NCBI RefSeq assembly: GCF_947503705.1 | Contig: NZ_CANNES010000005.1 | Span: 186,001 to 250,000 of the forward strand | Length of the DNA stretch: 64,000 bases | Source of the DNA: an uncultured Tateyamaria sp. | Lineage (GTDB): Bacteria; Pseudomonadota; Alphaproteobacteria; Rhodobacterales; Rhodobacteraceae | Reading direction: 5' to 3' | Shown here: positions 27,648-37,590 of the stretch, piece after piece | Position numbering within the stretch: the stretch's first letter is position 1 | Layout of the letters: the number at the start of each line of letters is the position of its first letter | Program-made: the position numbers and the translations under genes | The notes under the pieces: generated by a model | The model's input: the letters and a program-made list of their open reading frames with translations, nothing else | Databases searched by the model: none | What the model was told of the DNA's origin: nothing

Positions 27648-29738
27648 ATGGGCCTTGGCATTGCCTTTCGGCAGATGATGTTGCACCAGCGCGGCGGGCT
27701 TTTCGGCTGGCTGCCGGTCGGCATGGCTACGGGCATTGCACTATATTTCGGGGTCCGGTTCGAACCGTCATTGGCGGTGTTCGTGGGTGTTGTTGTGGCC
27801 GGTTTGACCCTGATCTGCGCTGCGCGCGTGCTGGATGAAAGCCTGTCGCCGATCCCCGTTTTTTTTACCATGGTGGCCTTGGGTTTTGCGCTGGCAGGAT
27901 GGCGGGCGCACTCCGTGGCCGGGCCGGTGATCGATTGGCGCTATTACGGGCCGATCGAAGGGCGCATCGTCGGCATGGACCGCAGCGGCTCCGACGCTGT
28001 GCGCCTGACCCTAGACCGTGTCAAACTGGACCGCGTCGCGCCCCAAGATACGCCCAGACGTGTACGTATTTCCCTGCATGGTGACCCCGATCTGGGCGTG
28101 GCCCCGGTGCCTGGTTTGCGGATTATGACCACCGGTCATCTCAGCCCGCCGGGCGGCCCGGTTGAGCCGGGCGGTTTTGACTTCCAACGTCACGCCTGGT
28201 TCGCGCAACTGGGCGCTGTTGGCTATGTCCGAGTGCCGATTCTGGCCATCGCGGCGGCAGAATTCGACATGGCCCAGATGATCTTTCGCATTCGGATGGC
28301 GGCGTCGGCGCGGGTTCGGGACGTGCTGCCGGGTGATATCGGTGGTTTTGCCGCTGCCGTGACGACCGGGGATCGCAGCGGTATCAGCCAAGCGGGGCTG
28401 GAAGCCTTGCGCGCTTCGAATACCGCGCACTTGCTGGCGATTTCGGGGCTGCACATGGGGCTGCTCAGCGGCTTTGTCTTCGGCCTTTTGCGGCTGTGCT
28501 TCGCCTTGATCCCGGCGGTTGCGTTGCGCTGGCCTGCGCGCAAATTGGCGGCGGGTGGGGCACTCGTTGCGGCGTCAGTGTATTTGACCTTGTCTGGTGG
28601 AAACGTGGCCACGGAACGCGCATTTGTCATGGTTGCCGTTGCACTGTGCGCCGTGATGATCGACCGTCGTGCACTCAGCCTGCGCGCCGTGGCCATGGCC
28701 GCGATGATCGTGCTTGCCCTGCGGCCCGAGGCGCTGATGGGGCCGGGATTTCAAATGTCCTTTGCCGCGACAACGGCGCTGGTGGCCGTTTTCGGTTGGA
28801 TGCGCGACGTGCCGCGCGGTCCAAAATGGGCGCAACCGCTGATCGGGTTGATCGTCTCCTCCTCTGTTGCGGGGCTGGCCACAGCGCCGATCGGAGCGGC
28901 ACATTTCAACGCGGTGGCCCATTACGGGCTGCTAGCGAACCTCTTTAGCGTGCCGCTCATGGGGGTGCTGGTTATCCCCGCGGCGGTGCTTGCGCTGCTC
29001 TTGTCGCCCTTCGGGCTCGAGGCCGTGGGGCTGTGGCTGATGGGCGGCGGGTTGGCCTGGATCTTGTGGGTGGCTGAAACCGTCTCGGGGTTGGATGGGG
29101 CGCGGGGCTATGTTCCGGGGCCAAACCCATGGGTGTTACCGATGATGGCGCTTGGCGCACTTTTTGTCATCCTGTGGCGCGGGAAGATGCGTTTTGCGGG
29201 TGTGGCGGTGATCGGGGGCGCGCTGGCCTTGTGGCAGACCGGCGATCGGCCCGCGATCCTGATTGCCGACACCGGCGCGCTGGTCGGTGTGATGACCGCG
29301 CAGGGACGCGCATTGAGCAAGGAGAAAGGGGCCGGATTCGTCGCCCGCAATTGGTTGGAGAATGACGGGGATGGGGTCGACCAAGCCTTGGCTGCGGGGC
29401 GATGGCAAAGCGGCGATGCCGAATGGCTCGACGGCCGCGTTGTCCATCTAAGCGGCAAGCGTGCACTTGCTGGTTTCTCGGGCTGCACCCCGGGGCAGAT
29501 CGTCGTGGCCAACGGCAAGATTGCACGCGACGCGCTGACCATCGACTGCCTGCTGCTGGATGCAACGACGCTGCGCAAGACGGGGGCCGTAGCGGTGATT
29601 GGTGAAGGGGCAGACGCGCGTCTCGTGACGTCGCGCGATATCACCGGCGACCGGATGTGGTCGGGATGGGGCAAACACTCTAATCCGGCGTTGACGCTGG
29701 ATGCGAAAGCCCGTCGCCTTGCGCAGAAAACGAAATAG
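27648..29738 (+). CDS. comEC: ComEC/Rec2-type DNA uptake channel protein
   Basis: A 696-residue polytopic membrane protein. It has an N-terminal DUF4131-like region with an OB-like periplasmic part (residues about 90-200), then the Competence domain, whose motif TAHLLAISGLHMGLLSG is clear (near residue 262), and a run of helices. The C-terminal part resembles a shortened, degenerate metallo-hydrolase domain without an obvious HXHXDH motif. ComEC carries single-stranded DNA across the inner membrane. It converges on lexA, with a weak GGGCGG/CCGCCC hairpin (29738-29760) between. Confidence 0.9.
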   Translation: MGLGIAFRQMMLHQRGGLFGWLPVGMATGIALYFGVRFEPSLAVFVGVVVAGLTLICAARVLDESLSPIPVFFTMVALGFALAGWRAHSVAGPVIDWRYYGPIEGRIVGMDRSGSDAVRLTLDRVKLDRVAPQDTPRRVRISLHGDPDLGVAPVPGLRIMTTGHLSPPGGPVEPGGFDFQRHAWFAQLGAVGYVRVPILAIAAAEFDMAQMIFRIRMAASARVRDVLPGDIGGFAAAVTTGDRSGISQAGLEALRASNTAHLLAISGLHMGLLSGFVFGLLRLCFALIPAVALRWPARKLAAGGALVAASVYLTLSGGNVATERAFVMVAVALCAVMIDRRALSLRAVAMAAMIVLALRPEALMGPGFQMSFAATTALVAVFGWMRDVPRGPKWAQPLIGLIVSSSVAGLATAPIGAAHFNAVAHYGLLANLFSVPLMGVLVIPAAVLALLLSPFGLEAVGLWLMGGGLAWILWVAETVSGLDGARGYVPGPNPWVLPMMALGALFVILWRGKMRFAGVAVIGGALALWQTGDRPAILIADTGALVGVMTAQGRALSKEKGAGFVARNWLENDGDGVDQALAAGRWQSGDAEWLDGRVVHLSGKRALAGFSGCTPGQIVVANGKIARDALTIDCLLLDATTLRKTGAVAVIGEGADARLVTSRDITGDRMWSGWGKHSNPALTLDAKARRLAQKTK

Positions 29739-29814
29739 GGCGGACCAGAACGGACCGCCCCGAAGATATGCAAAACCGCGTAAGGAGTGCCTACTGTTGC
29801 GCCATAGTCTTGGT

Positions 29815-30510
29815 TCAATAAGTGCGGATCAGACCCACAAGGCGACCCTGCACCTTGACTTGACCCACCGGAAAAACGCGGGTCTCGTAGGCTGGGTTGG
29901 CGGCCTCAAGCGCGATGCTGTCCCCGCGGCGAACATAGCGTTTCAATGTGGCTTCGTGATCTTCGACCAACGCCACAACGATATCGCCATTATCAGCTGA
30001 CGACGTCTCGCGGATCACCACCACGTCCCCATCGTTGATGCCCGCCTCGATCATCGAATCGCCCTTGACCTCAAGGGCATAATGGTCGCCTTGCGCCGAC
30101 AGCATCTGGCTGGGCACGGCAACGGAATGGGATTGTTCGGAGATCGCGGAAATCGGCACACCGGCTGCAATCCGACCCATCACCGGCAATTCCACGGCGC
30201 TCGCCTCGACAGCAATGGCAGCATTCGGGGGCGGCACATCGGGCCTGTCGCCATCAATGACGCGCGGGGCAAAGCCGCCCGCAGGACCGCCGAGGCTTTC
30301 GGGCAAGCGCACAACCTCGATGGCGCGGGCGCGGTGGGCCAGACGGCGGATGAACCCACGTTCCTCTAAAGCTGTGATCAGCCGGTGGATGCCGGATTTG
30401 GAACGCAGATCCAGCGCTTCTTTCATTTCGTCAAAGCTGGGGGGGACGCCATCGCGTTGCACCCGCTTGTGAATGAACTCCAGCAGATCCAGCTGCTTTT
30501 TCGTCAACAT
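29815..30510 (-). CDS. lexA: SOS repressor LexA
   Basis: A 231-residue repressor-protease. The N-terminal winged helix ([16 protein letters not shown]...[16 protein letters not shown]) binds SOS operators. The C-terminal half self-cleaves at A116-G117 (GRIAAGVPI), using S152 (GDSMIEAG) and K190 (EATLKRY). The long linker is typical of alphaproteobacterial LexA. The ATG at 30510 gives the family N-terminus. An SOS box lies 70-84 bases upstream, so the gene represses itself. It follows moeA by 101 bases on the same strand. Confidence 0.97.
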   Translation of the reverse strand: MLTKKQLDLLEFIHKRVQRDGVPPSFDEMKEALDLRSKSGIHRLITALEERGFIRRLAHRARAIEVVRLPESLGGPAGGFAPRVIDGDRPDVPPPNAAIAVEASAVELPVMGRIAAGVPISAISEQSHSVAVPSQMLSAQGDHYALEVKGDSMIEAGINDGDVVVIRETSSADNGDIVVALVEDHEATLKRYVRRGDSIALEAANPAYETRVFPVGQVKVQGRLVGLIRTY

Positions 30511-30579
30511 GCCCGTTCCTCCAATTCCAAGGTGAATGATCCACCACCGGTCCCATGGATGCCCCATGGGTTTGGTTTT

Positions 30580-30594
30580 GTTCTACGGACGTTC
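30580..30594. promoter_or_regulatory. SOS box (LexA operator) of lexA
   Basis: GTTC-TACGGAC-GTTC is an exact match to the alphaproteobacterial LexA direct repeat GTTC-N7-GTTC (GAAC-N7-GAAC on the lexA strand). It sits between the moeA stop and the lexA start, where the lexA promoter must be. Confidence 0.9.
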
Positions 30595-30611
30595 CCCTTT
30601 TGTGTCAACAA

Positions 30612-31787
30612 TTAGTCAATGGCGATGACATCGATCTCTGTGCCTGCGGGGTGAGCGGGGTCATGAGGCGGGCGTACCATCAGTGCATTTGCCGCCGCCA
30701 GTACCGAAAGGAGCGAGCTGTCCTGCAGCCCCGCACTGCGCACAGTGCCATCGACCACAATCGCGCGCATGTAGTGTTCGCGCGGGCCGTTGGCGTCAAT
30801 GCCGCCTGTCAGAGGCAGGCGGATGCGCGAAGCAGGGGCGCGGCCTAACCCCATCATCGCACGCAGCATCGGCACCAGAAAAATGGTGCCGCAAACCATG
30901 GCAGATACCGGGTTTCCCGGCAGGCCGACCATCGGCACGCCGCCCAATCGTCCGGCCATCAACGGTTTGCCCGGGCGCATCGCGACTTTGTAGAATGCCT
31001 GATCCATGCCGAGGTCGGCCGCCACGTCGGCCACCAGATCATGATCACCGACGGACGCGCCGCCAATGGTCACAACGAGGTCGGCGCCCTGCGACAAGCC
31101 CAACACCGTCGCAAGCGAAGCATGACTGTCACGCGCAATGGGCAGGATGCGGGCCGAGGCCCCCGCGTTCTCGAGCAAGGCCGCCAGACCAAAGGTGTTG
31201 GACGCGATGATCTGGTCCGGCCCGGGTGTCTCGCCCGGCATTACCAATTCGTCGCCGGTGGAGATCAGAGCCACGACAGGCTTGCGCACAACAGGAACGT
31301 CCGGGCAGTTCATTGAAGCCAGCAGCGCCACATCGCCGGGGCTGAGTTTGCGAGGCGCGCTCATGATCGTGCCTTGGGTGAAATCGACGCCTGCAGGGCG
31401 GATGTTGTCCTTGGGGCCCGGGTCGTCCGTGATGGTAATCAAGGCACCTGAACGGGTCACATCCTCTTGGATCACGACCTTGTCCGCCCCATCAGGCACC
31501 GGCGCGCCGGTAAAGATACGCACTGCCTGACCGGGGCCCAGCGTGCCTTTCCAGCTATGGCCCGCGGCGGCCTCTCCTACAACTTTGAATTGGGCATGCA
31601 GATCGGCCTCAACGCTTTTCAGCGCGTAGCCGTCCATCGACGATGCGGCAAAGGGCGGTTGCGTGCGGGTCGCGGCCATTGGTTCGGCCAACACCCGTCC
31701 TGCCGCAGAACGCAGCGGCACAGTTTCTGTTGGCAATGCATCAGCGAGGTCAAATAGGTGATCAAGGGCCTGAGCGACGGTGATCAT
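30612..31787 (-). CDS. moeA: Molybdopterin molybdotransferase
   Basis: Inserts molybdate into adenylylated molybdopterin in molybdenum cofactor synthesis. The 391 residues carry the MoeA signature ([10 protein letters not shown] near residue 48, STGDELV near 180, and [11 protein letters not shown] near 249). Its ATG overlaps the moaC stop (ATGA at 31784-31787), so both are translated from one message. Confidence 0.96.
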   Translation of the reverse strand: MITVAQALDHLFDLADALPTETVPLRSAAGRVLAEPMAATRTQPPFAASSMDGYALKSVEADLHAQFKVVGEAAAGHSWKGTLGPGQAVRIFTGAPVPDGADKVVIQEDVTRSGALITITDDPGPKDNIRPAGVDFTQGTIMSAPRKLSPGDVALLASMNCPDVPVVRKPVVALISTGDELVMPGETPGPDQIIASNTFGLAALLENAGASARILPIARDSHASLATVLGLSQGADLVVTIGGASVGDHDLVADVAADLGMDQAFYKVAMRPGKPLMAGRLGGVPMVGLPGNPVSAMVCGTIFLVPMLRAMMGLGRAPASRIRLPLTGGIDANGPREHYMRAIVVDGTVRSAGLQDSSLLSVLAAANALMVRPPHDPAHPAGTEIDVIAID

Positions 31788-32257
31788 GTCGCCTCGTAAC
31801 GTCCTGATTTACCGCCATCTTTCAGCATGACGCGCAGCCCGCCAATCTCCATCCCCTTGTCGACGGCCTTGGCCATGTCATAGACCGTGAGGGCGCAGGT
31901 GGAGGCGGCGGTCAGCGCTTCCATTTCGACACCCGTTTGACCGGTTGTCTTGACTGTAGCGGTAATGCGCAGGCCCGGTAGGTCCGCGTCGGGCTCAAGC
32001 TCCACCGAAACCTTGGATATGGGCAATGGGTGACAGAGGGGGATCAGATCGGAGGTCTTTTTGGCCCCCATGATACCAGCAAGACGCGCAACGCCGATAA
32101 CATCACCCTTCTTGGCACGGCCTTCGGTAATAATTTCAAAGGTTTCCGGGCGCATCTTGATCCACGTCTCAGCCACCGCAATGCGGTCAGTGATGGCCTT
32201 ATCAGACACGTCCACCATATGGGCCGCGCCGTGGTCGTCAAAGTGGGTCAACCCCAT
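31784..32257 (-). CDS. moaC: Cyclic pyranopterin monophosphate synthase
   Basis: MoaC acts with MoaA to make cyclic pyranopterin monophosphate, the first molybdenum cofactor intermediate. The 157 residues include [15 protein letters not shown] and the [11 protein letters not shown]...LTVYDMAK segment. The start [10 protein letters not shown] is the family N-terminus; it lies 1 base after the trpC stop, so coupling with the trp genes is likely. Confidence 0.97.
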   Translation of the reverse strand: MGLTHFDDHGAAHMVDVSDKAITDRIAVAETWIKMRPETFEIITEGRAKKGDVIGVARLAGIMGAKKTSDLIPLCHPLPISKVSVELEPDADLPGLRITATVKTTGQTGVEMEALTAASTCALTVYDMAKAVDKGMEIGGLRVMLKDGGKSGRYEAT

Positions 32258-32258
32258 C

Positions 32259-33074
32259 TTACATGCCTCCGCCTGCAACCAACGGATTGGCCAGGATCGT
32301 GCGCGTCGCCGCGGCGACATCCTCCTGGCGCATCAGGCTTTCGCCGATGAGGAAGGAACGCGCGCCATACATGGCGAGATTGGCCAGATCCTGTGGGGTG
32401 TTCAGGCCGCTCTCGGCGACAATAGTTCTGTCAGCGGGCACCAGTTTCGACAGCTTGCGTGTGGTGTCCAAGGTGACCTCGAATGTCTTGAGGTTGCGGT
32501 TGTTGATCCCCACAAGGGGGCTTTTGAGCAGGCTTGCGCGCTCCAGCTCGGGCTGGTCATGGACTTCGATCAACACATCCATGCCCCATTCATGGGCGCA
32601 GTCCTCAAGCTCGGACGCTTGGGTATCGCTCACGCTTGCCATGATGATCAGGATGCAATCGGCCCCCAACGCGCGGGCTTCGGCCACTTGATAGGTGTCG
32701 TACATGAAGTCCTTGCGCAGAACCGGCAGATCGCAGGCCGCACGAGCTTGAATAAGAAACTCCTTGGCACCCTGAAAGCTGGGTGTGTCGGTGAGGACAG
32801 ACAGGCACGTCGCCCCGCCTTCGGCATAGGCGCTGGCGATGGTGGCGGGATCAAAGTCCTCACGGATCAAGCCTTTGGACGGGCTGGCTTTCTTCACCTC
32901 TGCGATCAACCCATAGCTTTCGCGGCTGGCCCGTTGCAGGGCGTCGGCGAAGGGTCGGACAGGGGAGGCCTCGCGCGCTTCTGCCTCGACGGCCTCCAGC
33001 GGTTTGGCCTCTTTGTCAGCGGCCACCTCTTCGAGCTTGTAGGCTTTGATGCGGTCCAGGATTGTATCGGTCAT
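32259..33074 (-). CDS. trpC: Indole-3-glycerol phosphate synthase
   Basis: Closes the indole ring from CdRP in tryptophan synthesis. A 271-residue TIM barrel with [32 protein letters not shown] and VAESGL, the standard phosphate- and substrate-binding segments. The start [13 protein letters not shown] is the family N-terminus. A copy of the GC-rich repeat lies just upstream, in the gap to trpD. Confidence 0.97.
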   Translation of the reverse strand: MTDTILDRIKAYKLEEVAADKEAKPLEAVEAEAREASPVRPFADALQRASRESYGLIAEVKKASPSKGLIREDFDPATIASAYAEGGATCLSVLTDTPSFQGAKEFLIQARAACDLPVLRKDFMYDTYQVAEARALGADCILIIMASVSDTQASELEDCAHEWGMDVLIEVHDQPELERASLLKSPLVGINNRNLKTFEVTLDTTRKLSKLVPADRTIVAESGLNTPQDLANLAMYGARSFLIGESLMRQEDVAAATRTILANPLVAGGGM

Positions 33075-33099
33075 TGGGTTTGCTCGTGTTGCCAGTGCG

Positions 33100-33152
33100 G
33101 GACGGGGGGCCAGCCCCCGAGACCTCCGGGATATGTTTCGGCCAAAAGAAGC
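33100..33152 (+). repeat. Copy 3 of dispersed GC-rich intergenic repeat
   Basis: GGGGGGCCAGCCCCC, then CCTCCGGGATATGTTTCGGCC and AAAAGAAGC, in the gap between trpD and trpC. This is the most complete copy seen and includes the CCGGGATAT-TTT-GGCCAAAAGAAG tail. Confidence 0.6.
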
Positions 33153-33171
33153 TGTCAGGCCAGGATGAGGT

Positions 33172-34185
33172 TCAAGACTGCGTAATCTGTGCCACGGCTT
33201 TGATTTTAGCGGCTGCCGCGCCACTGTCGATGCTTTCTTGCGCCATTGCCACGCCGCCCTTGAGGCTGTCTACCTTACCCACAACTTTCAGTGCGGCAGC
33301 GGCATTCAAGAGCACCGCGTCACGATAAGCACCGGGCGCGCCATCCAGTAGGGCGCGGAAAGCTTGCGCGTTTTCCTCGGGCGTGCCGCCAATGATATCT
33401 TCGAATGGGTGGATGGGCAGGCCCGCTTCTTCGGGATGCACCTCAAAATCTGTAACCGTGCCATTTTCCAAGCCCGAGACCCAAGAGACGCCGGTAATCG
33501 TCAGCTCATCCGTGCCATCCGAGCCGTGCACCATCCAGGCGGCATCAGAGCCGAGCTGCGCCAGCGTCTCGGCCATGGGGCGAATAAGATCGCGCGAGAA
33601 CGCCCCTGTCAGTTGCCGCTTGACGCCTGCCGGGTTGGTAAGGGGCCCAAGGATATTGAAAATCGTGCGGGTGCCCAATTCGGCCCGTGTGGGCATGACA
33701 TGGGCGATGGCGGGGTGGTGCATGGGCGCCATCATAAAGGCGATGCCCGCCTGTTCCAGCGCCTTTTCAACCACTTGTGGGCCAACCATCACGTTGATCC
33801 CCATCTGGGTCAGCGCATCTGCGGCCCCGGATTTGGAGCTGAGGTTGCGGTTGCCATGCTTGGCCACGGTCACACCAGCCCCGGCCACCACAAAAGCAGT
33901 GGCGGTCGAGATGTTGAGCGTTCCTTTGCCGTCGCCGCCCGTGCCGACGATGTCCATGGCCCCTTCGGGCGCGCGCACGGCATTGCATTTGGCGCGCATC
34001 ACTGCGGCTGCGGCGGCATATTCATCGACCGTTTCGCCGCGTGTGCGCAACGCCATCAAAAGGCCGCCGATCTGGCTGGGCGTGGCCTCACCCTCAAAGA
34101 GAATCTGGAAGGCTGCTTCGGCCTGATCACGGGTCAGGGGGCCATTCGCGGCCGCATCAATCAGGGGTTTGAGCGCGTCACTCAT
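33172..34185 (-). CDS. trpD: Anthranilate phosphoribosyltransferase
   Basis: Transfers phosphoribose from PRPP to anthranilate. The 337-residue protein has the PRPP loop [14 protein letters not shown] (about residue 81), the [17 protein letters not shown] segment and the acidic DGTDEL motif. It starts inside the trpG stop (ATGA), consistent with a coupled trpGDC unit. Confidence 0.97.
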   Translation of the reverse strand: MSDALKPLIDAAANGPLTRDQAEAAFQILFEGEATPSQIGGLLMALRTRGETVDEYAAAAAVMRAKCNAVRAPEGAMDIVGTGGDGKGTLNISTATAFVVAGAGVTVAKHGNRNLSSKSGAADALTQMGINVMVGPQVVEKALEQAGIAFMMAPMHHPAIAHVMPTRAELGTRTIFNILGPLTNPAGVKRQLTGAFSRDLIRPMAETLAQLGSDAAWMVHGSDGTDELTITGVSWVSGLENGTVTDFEVHPEEAGLPIHPFEDIIGGTPEENAQAFRALLDGAPGAYRDAVLLNAAAALKVVGKVDSLKGGVAMAQESIDSGAAAAKIKAVAQITQS

Positions 34186-34763
34186 ACGGTCACCGGCATC
34201 ATATCGACAAAGTTCTGCAACATCGCATGCCCGTGTTCGGAACGGATGGATTCGGGGTGGAATTGCACGCCATGGATCGGCAAATCGCGATGAGCGAGGC
34301 CCATAATCGTGCCGTCTTCCAGCTCTGCCGTGACGTCCAGGCAGTCGGGCAGGGTGGCCCGATCAACGATCAGCGAATGGTAACGGGTGGCGGCAAAGGG
34401 GCTTGGCAATCCTTTGAATACGCTGGTACCGGTGTGATGCATCGTTCCAAGCTTGCCATGAACAATCTCGCCTGCGCGCACGACCTTGCCGCCAAAGGCC
34501 TGTCCGATGCTCTGGTGGCCGAGGCAGACGCCCATCAGCGGGGTCCGTGTTTCAGCCGCCGCTGCCGTCAATGCAAGACAAATGCCAGCCTGATCAGGAT
34601 CGCACGGACCGGGCGACAACAAGATGCCGCTGGGCCGCATGCCCATCGCTTCTTGCACATCCAAAGCGTCATTGCGCCGGACAACAACATCGGCGCCCAG
34701 ACTGCCAAGATAGTGGACCAGATTGTAGGTAAAACTGTCGTAATTGTCGATCAGCAGCAGCAT
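34182..34763 (-). CDS. trpG: Anthranilate synthase glutamine amidotransferase component
   Basis: A 193-residue class I amidotransferase supplying ammonia to TrpE. The catalytic cysteine is in [15 protein letters not shown] and the His-Glu pair in GVQFHPESI. The [18 protein letters not shown]-terminus fixes the start. It is separated from trpE by a plus-strand gene and an aspartoacylase-like gene, and therefore needs its own promoter in 34764-34934. Confidence 0.97.
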   Translation of the reverse strand: MLLLIDNYDSFTYNLVHYLGSLGADVVVRRNDALDVQEAMGMRPSGILLSPGPCDPDQAGICLALTAAAAETRTPLMGVCLGHQSIGQAFGGKVVRAGEIVHGKLGTMHHTGTSVFKGLPSPFAATRYHSLIVDRATLPDCLDVTAELEDGTIMGLAHRDLPIHGVQFHPESIRSEHGHAMLQNFVDMMPVTV

Positions 34764-34825
34764 GGTCGTATTCAGTGTTCCAAGGGGCGGCCAAGGCCAG
34801 TATAGTTTGGCGCATACATGCTCAG

Positions 34826-34866
34826 GCTTGCCCGCCAGCGTCAAGGGCCGGGCGGGCGGAGCAAGC
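34826..34866. other. Long hairpin in trpG/deacetylase divergent spacer
   Basis: GCTTGC-CCGCC pairs with GGCGG-A-GCAAGC (11 bp with one bulged A, about 18-base loop) in the divergent spacer between trpG and the plus-strand gene at 34935. It may lie in the 5' leader of either transcript. Confidence 0.4.
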
Positions 34867-34934
34867 GGATAAAGCAGTCTGGTGCGCGTACATCGCAAAG
34901 CGGGGCGCAAAGCCAAAGCAGGCGGAGACAGAAC

Positions 34935-36389
34935 ATGGCACGGGGTTTTCTAAGCGGAATGATCTGGGGTGGCGTGGTCAGCGTGGCCGGGGCAGGTATC
35001 GTGTCGGTGTTGGCAGATGCACCTTCACGGCCCGATGTGGCCGCCACCGCGCCGATTGGGGCTGCGGCACCGGGTGCGGCCGATACCAGCACCGCCGATG
35101 CGGTGACCGATGCCGACCTTGTCCGCGATGGTTTGGCGCAACCCTCAACAGCGCCCAGCGTTGACGACGTCAGTGCAGCAGCCGAGGCGGGCTCCGACAC
35201 GCCTGTGGTGCCACAGACCGGCGGCGCAGATGGGTTGAGCGGTCCTGCGCAACCAGCAGACAGTGCCGCAGTGACTGTACCGGATCAGGCCCCCGTTTTG
35301 CCTAGCCCGCAAGCGGCGCTGCCATCCGCGCCAGACACAGAAGGGGCTTTGTCGATCTCAACCGATCCGGCACAACCCCCTGCGCCAGATGTGCCAGAGG
35401 TGGACAGCGCCTTTGCCGATGCACCGGGCCCCGCAGAGGTCGAAGAGAGCGTCATTACGCCGGAGCAACCTGTGCTACTGGAAGAGACGGAAGCTGAGAC
35501 TGCCGAAACAACGCCAGTAGCGCCAGCCACCCCGGAAGCTCCGCAGGAGGACGTTGTTGCCGCCCTGCCGTCGGCCCTGGATCCTGCGCCCGCGATCACT
35601 GATGGGCCGCGCATCGGACGTCGTGCCACATCGCTGGTAGACCGTACACCAGAGGTGCCGGATGCAGCACCCGAAACTCCTGTTCCTGCGGCCAGTGGCT
35701 TGCCGCCAATAGAGGCCTTTGCCGCCGCCTTCGAGAACCCCGAAAACAAGCCGATGATGGCCATCGTTTTGCTCGACAGTGGTGTCGACCTGACGGGCGG
35801 GCCCGTTGGTTTGGCCGCATTGCAGAGCTTTCCTTACCCGCTCAGCTTTGCCGTCGATGTGAGCCTGCCGGATGCAGGCGCCCGGATGGCAGATTACCGT
35901 GCGCAAGGGTTTGAGGTTCTGGCCGCGATTGACCTGCCCCAAGGAGCAACCGCGGGGGATGTCGAGGTCAACCTGTCTGCTGCCTTGTCGGCGGTGCCCG
36001 AGGTTGTCGGTGTGATCGAAGGGGTCGGCACCGGTCTTCAGGAAAGCCGCGAGGCGTCGGATCAGGTCACCGAGGCGCTCAAGGCGTCGGGCCATGGTCT
36101 CGTTTTGCAGTCCAAGGGGCTGAACACCGCCCAAAAGCTTGCCGTGCGCGAAGGCGTGCCAACCGGGCTGATCTTTCGCGATTTTGACAGTGCGGGACAA
36201 ACACCCTCGGTCATTCGCCGGTTTCTGGACCAGGCCGCGTTTCGGGCGGGCCAGGAGGGGGGCGTGATCATGATGGGGCGGGTGCGCCCCGATACGATTT
36301 CGGCTCTGCTGCTTTGGGGGTTGGCGGATCGGGCAGAACGTGTGGCACTTGCCCCGATCTCTGCGGTTCTGACATCCGGCGCGCCATAG
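34935..36389 (+). CDS. Divergent polysaccharide deacetylase family protein
   Basis: A 484-residue protein with an N-terminal membrane helix ([24 protein letters not shown]), then a low-complexity stretch of about 230 residues rich in Ala, Pro, Asp, Glu and Thr, and a C-terminal globular domain (about residues 275-480). The last domain ([43 protein letters not shown]) fits the Pfam divergent polysaccharide deacetylase (YibQ-like) family. Periplasmic, possibly acting on peptidoglycan or polysaccharide; enzymatic activity is unproven. The start follows GGCGGAGA. Confidence 0.78.
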   Translation: MARGFLSGMIWGGVVSVAGAGIVSVLADAPSRPDVAATAPIGAAAPGAADTSTADAVTDADLVRDGLAQPSTAPSVDDVSAAAEAGSDTPVVPQTGGADGLSGPAQPADSAAVTVPDQAPVLPSPQAALPSAPDTEGALSISTDPAQPPAPDVPEVDSAFADAPGPAEVEESVITPEQPVLLEETEAETAETTPVAPATPEAPQEDVVAALPSALDPAPAITDGPRIGRRATSLVDRTPEVPDAAPETPVPAASGLPPIEAFAAAFENPENKPMMAIVLLDSGVDLTGGPVGLAALQSFPYPLSFAVDVSLPDAGARMADYRAQGFEVLAAIDLPQGATAGDVEVNLSAALSAVPEVVGVIEGVGTGLQESREASDQVTEALKASGHGLVLQSKGLNTAQKLAVREGVPTGLIFRDFDSAGQTPSVIRRFLDQAAFRAGQEGGVIMMGRVRPDTISALLLWGLADRAERVALAPISAVLTSGAP

Positions 36390-36440
36390 CCCTTGGCGCA
36401 CCAATAACCAAACTTTGGATGGATGCGCAGAGGGCGCGCC

Positions 36441-37478
36441 TCAGATAATTTCGTCTTCGTCAAAAAGCGGATCGGCCTCAAGCTGGGCGGTCAGCGCGTC
36501 AACCGTGTCTTCATCCGCCTTCGGGCTAAGCTCTGCCAGATGAAAAACCGCGTCTCCTTCGTTCACAACGGGCAGGACGGCCCGGCCGATCAGTATGCCC
36601 GGCTTTGGCGCAAGCAATTCGCTTTCTGTCCCGCCTGCGGGATCTGAAACGGCGGCCAGTACGTCGCCTTCGGCCACCACATCACCTTCGGCCCGGAAGG
36701 TACGCAAGAGGCCCCCTGATGGGGCGCGCAACCATTGCGAGGACCGGCACACAAGCGACGGGGAGCGGGCGCGTGAAATGCCCTTGGCGGCGATCATGCC
36801 TTGGTCGCGCATCACCCGCAAAATGCCGGCGACGCCAGCACGCACCGCAAATTCGTCAAAGCGTAACCCTTCGCCCGCCTCATAGAGGAGAACAGGCGTG
36901 CCGCGTTCGGCTGCTTCGCCACGCAAGCTGCCATCGCGCAGGGGCGACGTCAGGATCACGGGCGCCCCAAAGGCGCGGGCCATGCGGGCCGTTGTGCTGT
37001 CGCCGGGCGTCACGCGGATCTGCGGCAGATTTGTTCTGTGGATCGCGGCGGAATGCAGGTCGATCCCGTAATCGCAGCGCAGCACCACTTCGTTGAGAAA
37101 AATATGCGCCAGCCGCGACCCCAGCGATCCGGCGGATGAGCCGGGAAAGCAGCGGTTCAAGTCCCGTCGGTCGGGCAAATAACGGGAGCGCGCAAGAAAG
37201 CCAAAGCTGTTGACGATGGGCACAACCAAGAGCGTGCCACGCAACTTGTCCAGCTGCGGCGCGCGCAATAAACGGCGGACGATCTCGACCCCGATCACCT
37301 CGTCCCCATGCACGGCTGCAGAAACGAACATAGTCGGGCCAGTGCGGCGGCCATTGACGACTTCGACACGCAAATCGACCGGCGTGTGATCGGGCAAGGC
37401 CGAAACGGGCAGGGCGACTGAGGCACGCGCACCGGGTGAAATCGTGGTGGTTCCGATCTGAAACGCAGCGTTCGGCAT
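36441..37478 (-). CDS. Succinylglutamate desuccinylase/aspartoacylase family protein
   Basis: A 345-residue M14-like zinc hydrolase. Zinc ligands are in AAVHGDEVIG (about residues 57-66) and GIDLHSA (about 138-144), with the substrate-binding RDLNR between. The C-terminal part is a barrel-like domain (SGGLLRTFRAEGDVVAEGD). The substrate, an N-acyl amino acid or similar, cannot be read from sequence. It lies 112 bases after trpE on the same strand. Confidence 0.83.
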   Translation of the reverse strand: MPNAAFQIGTTTISPGARASVALPVSALPDHTPVDLRVEVVNGRRTGPTMFVSAAVHGDEVIGVEIVRRLLRAPQLDKLRGTLLVVPIVNSFGFLARSRYLPDRRDLNRCFPGSSAGSLGSRLAHIFLNEVVLRCDYGIDLHSAAIHRTNLPQIRVTPGDSTTARMARAFGAPVILTSPLRDGSLRGEAAERGTPVLLYEAGEGLRFDEFAVRAGVAGILRVMRDQGMIAAKGISRARSPSLVCRSSQWLRAPSGGLLRTFRAEGDVVAEGDVLAAVSDPAGGTESELLAPKPGILIGRAVLPVVNEGDAVFHLAELSPKADEDTVDALTAQLEADPLFDEDEII

Positions 37479-37590
37479 CAGGACAGGTTTGTGGGGCGAC
37501 CAGGTCCCCGTTTTTCTGTTCTATGAAGATCCTGCCCGAAGGGCTGATCAGCCACTTGCGCGTGGATCGGTCGATGCGCCAACGATGCGG

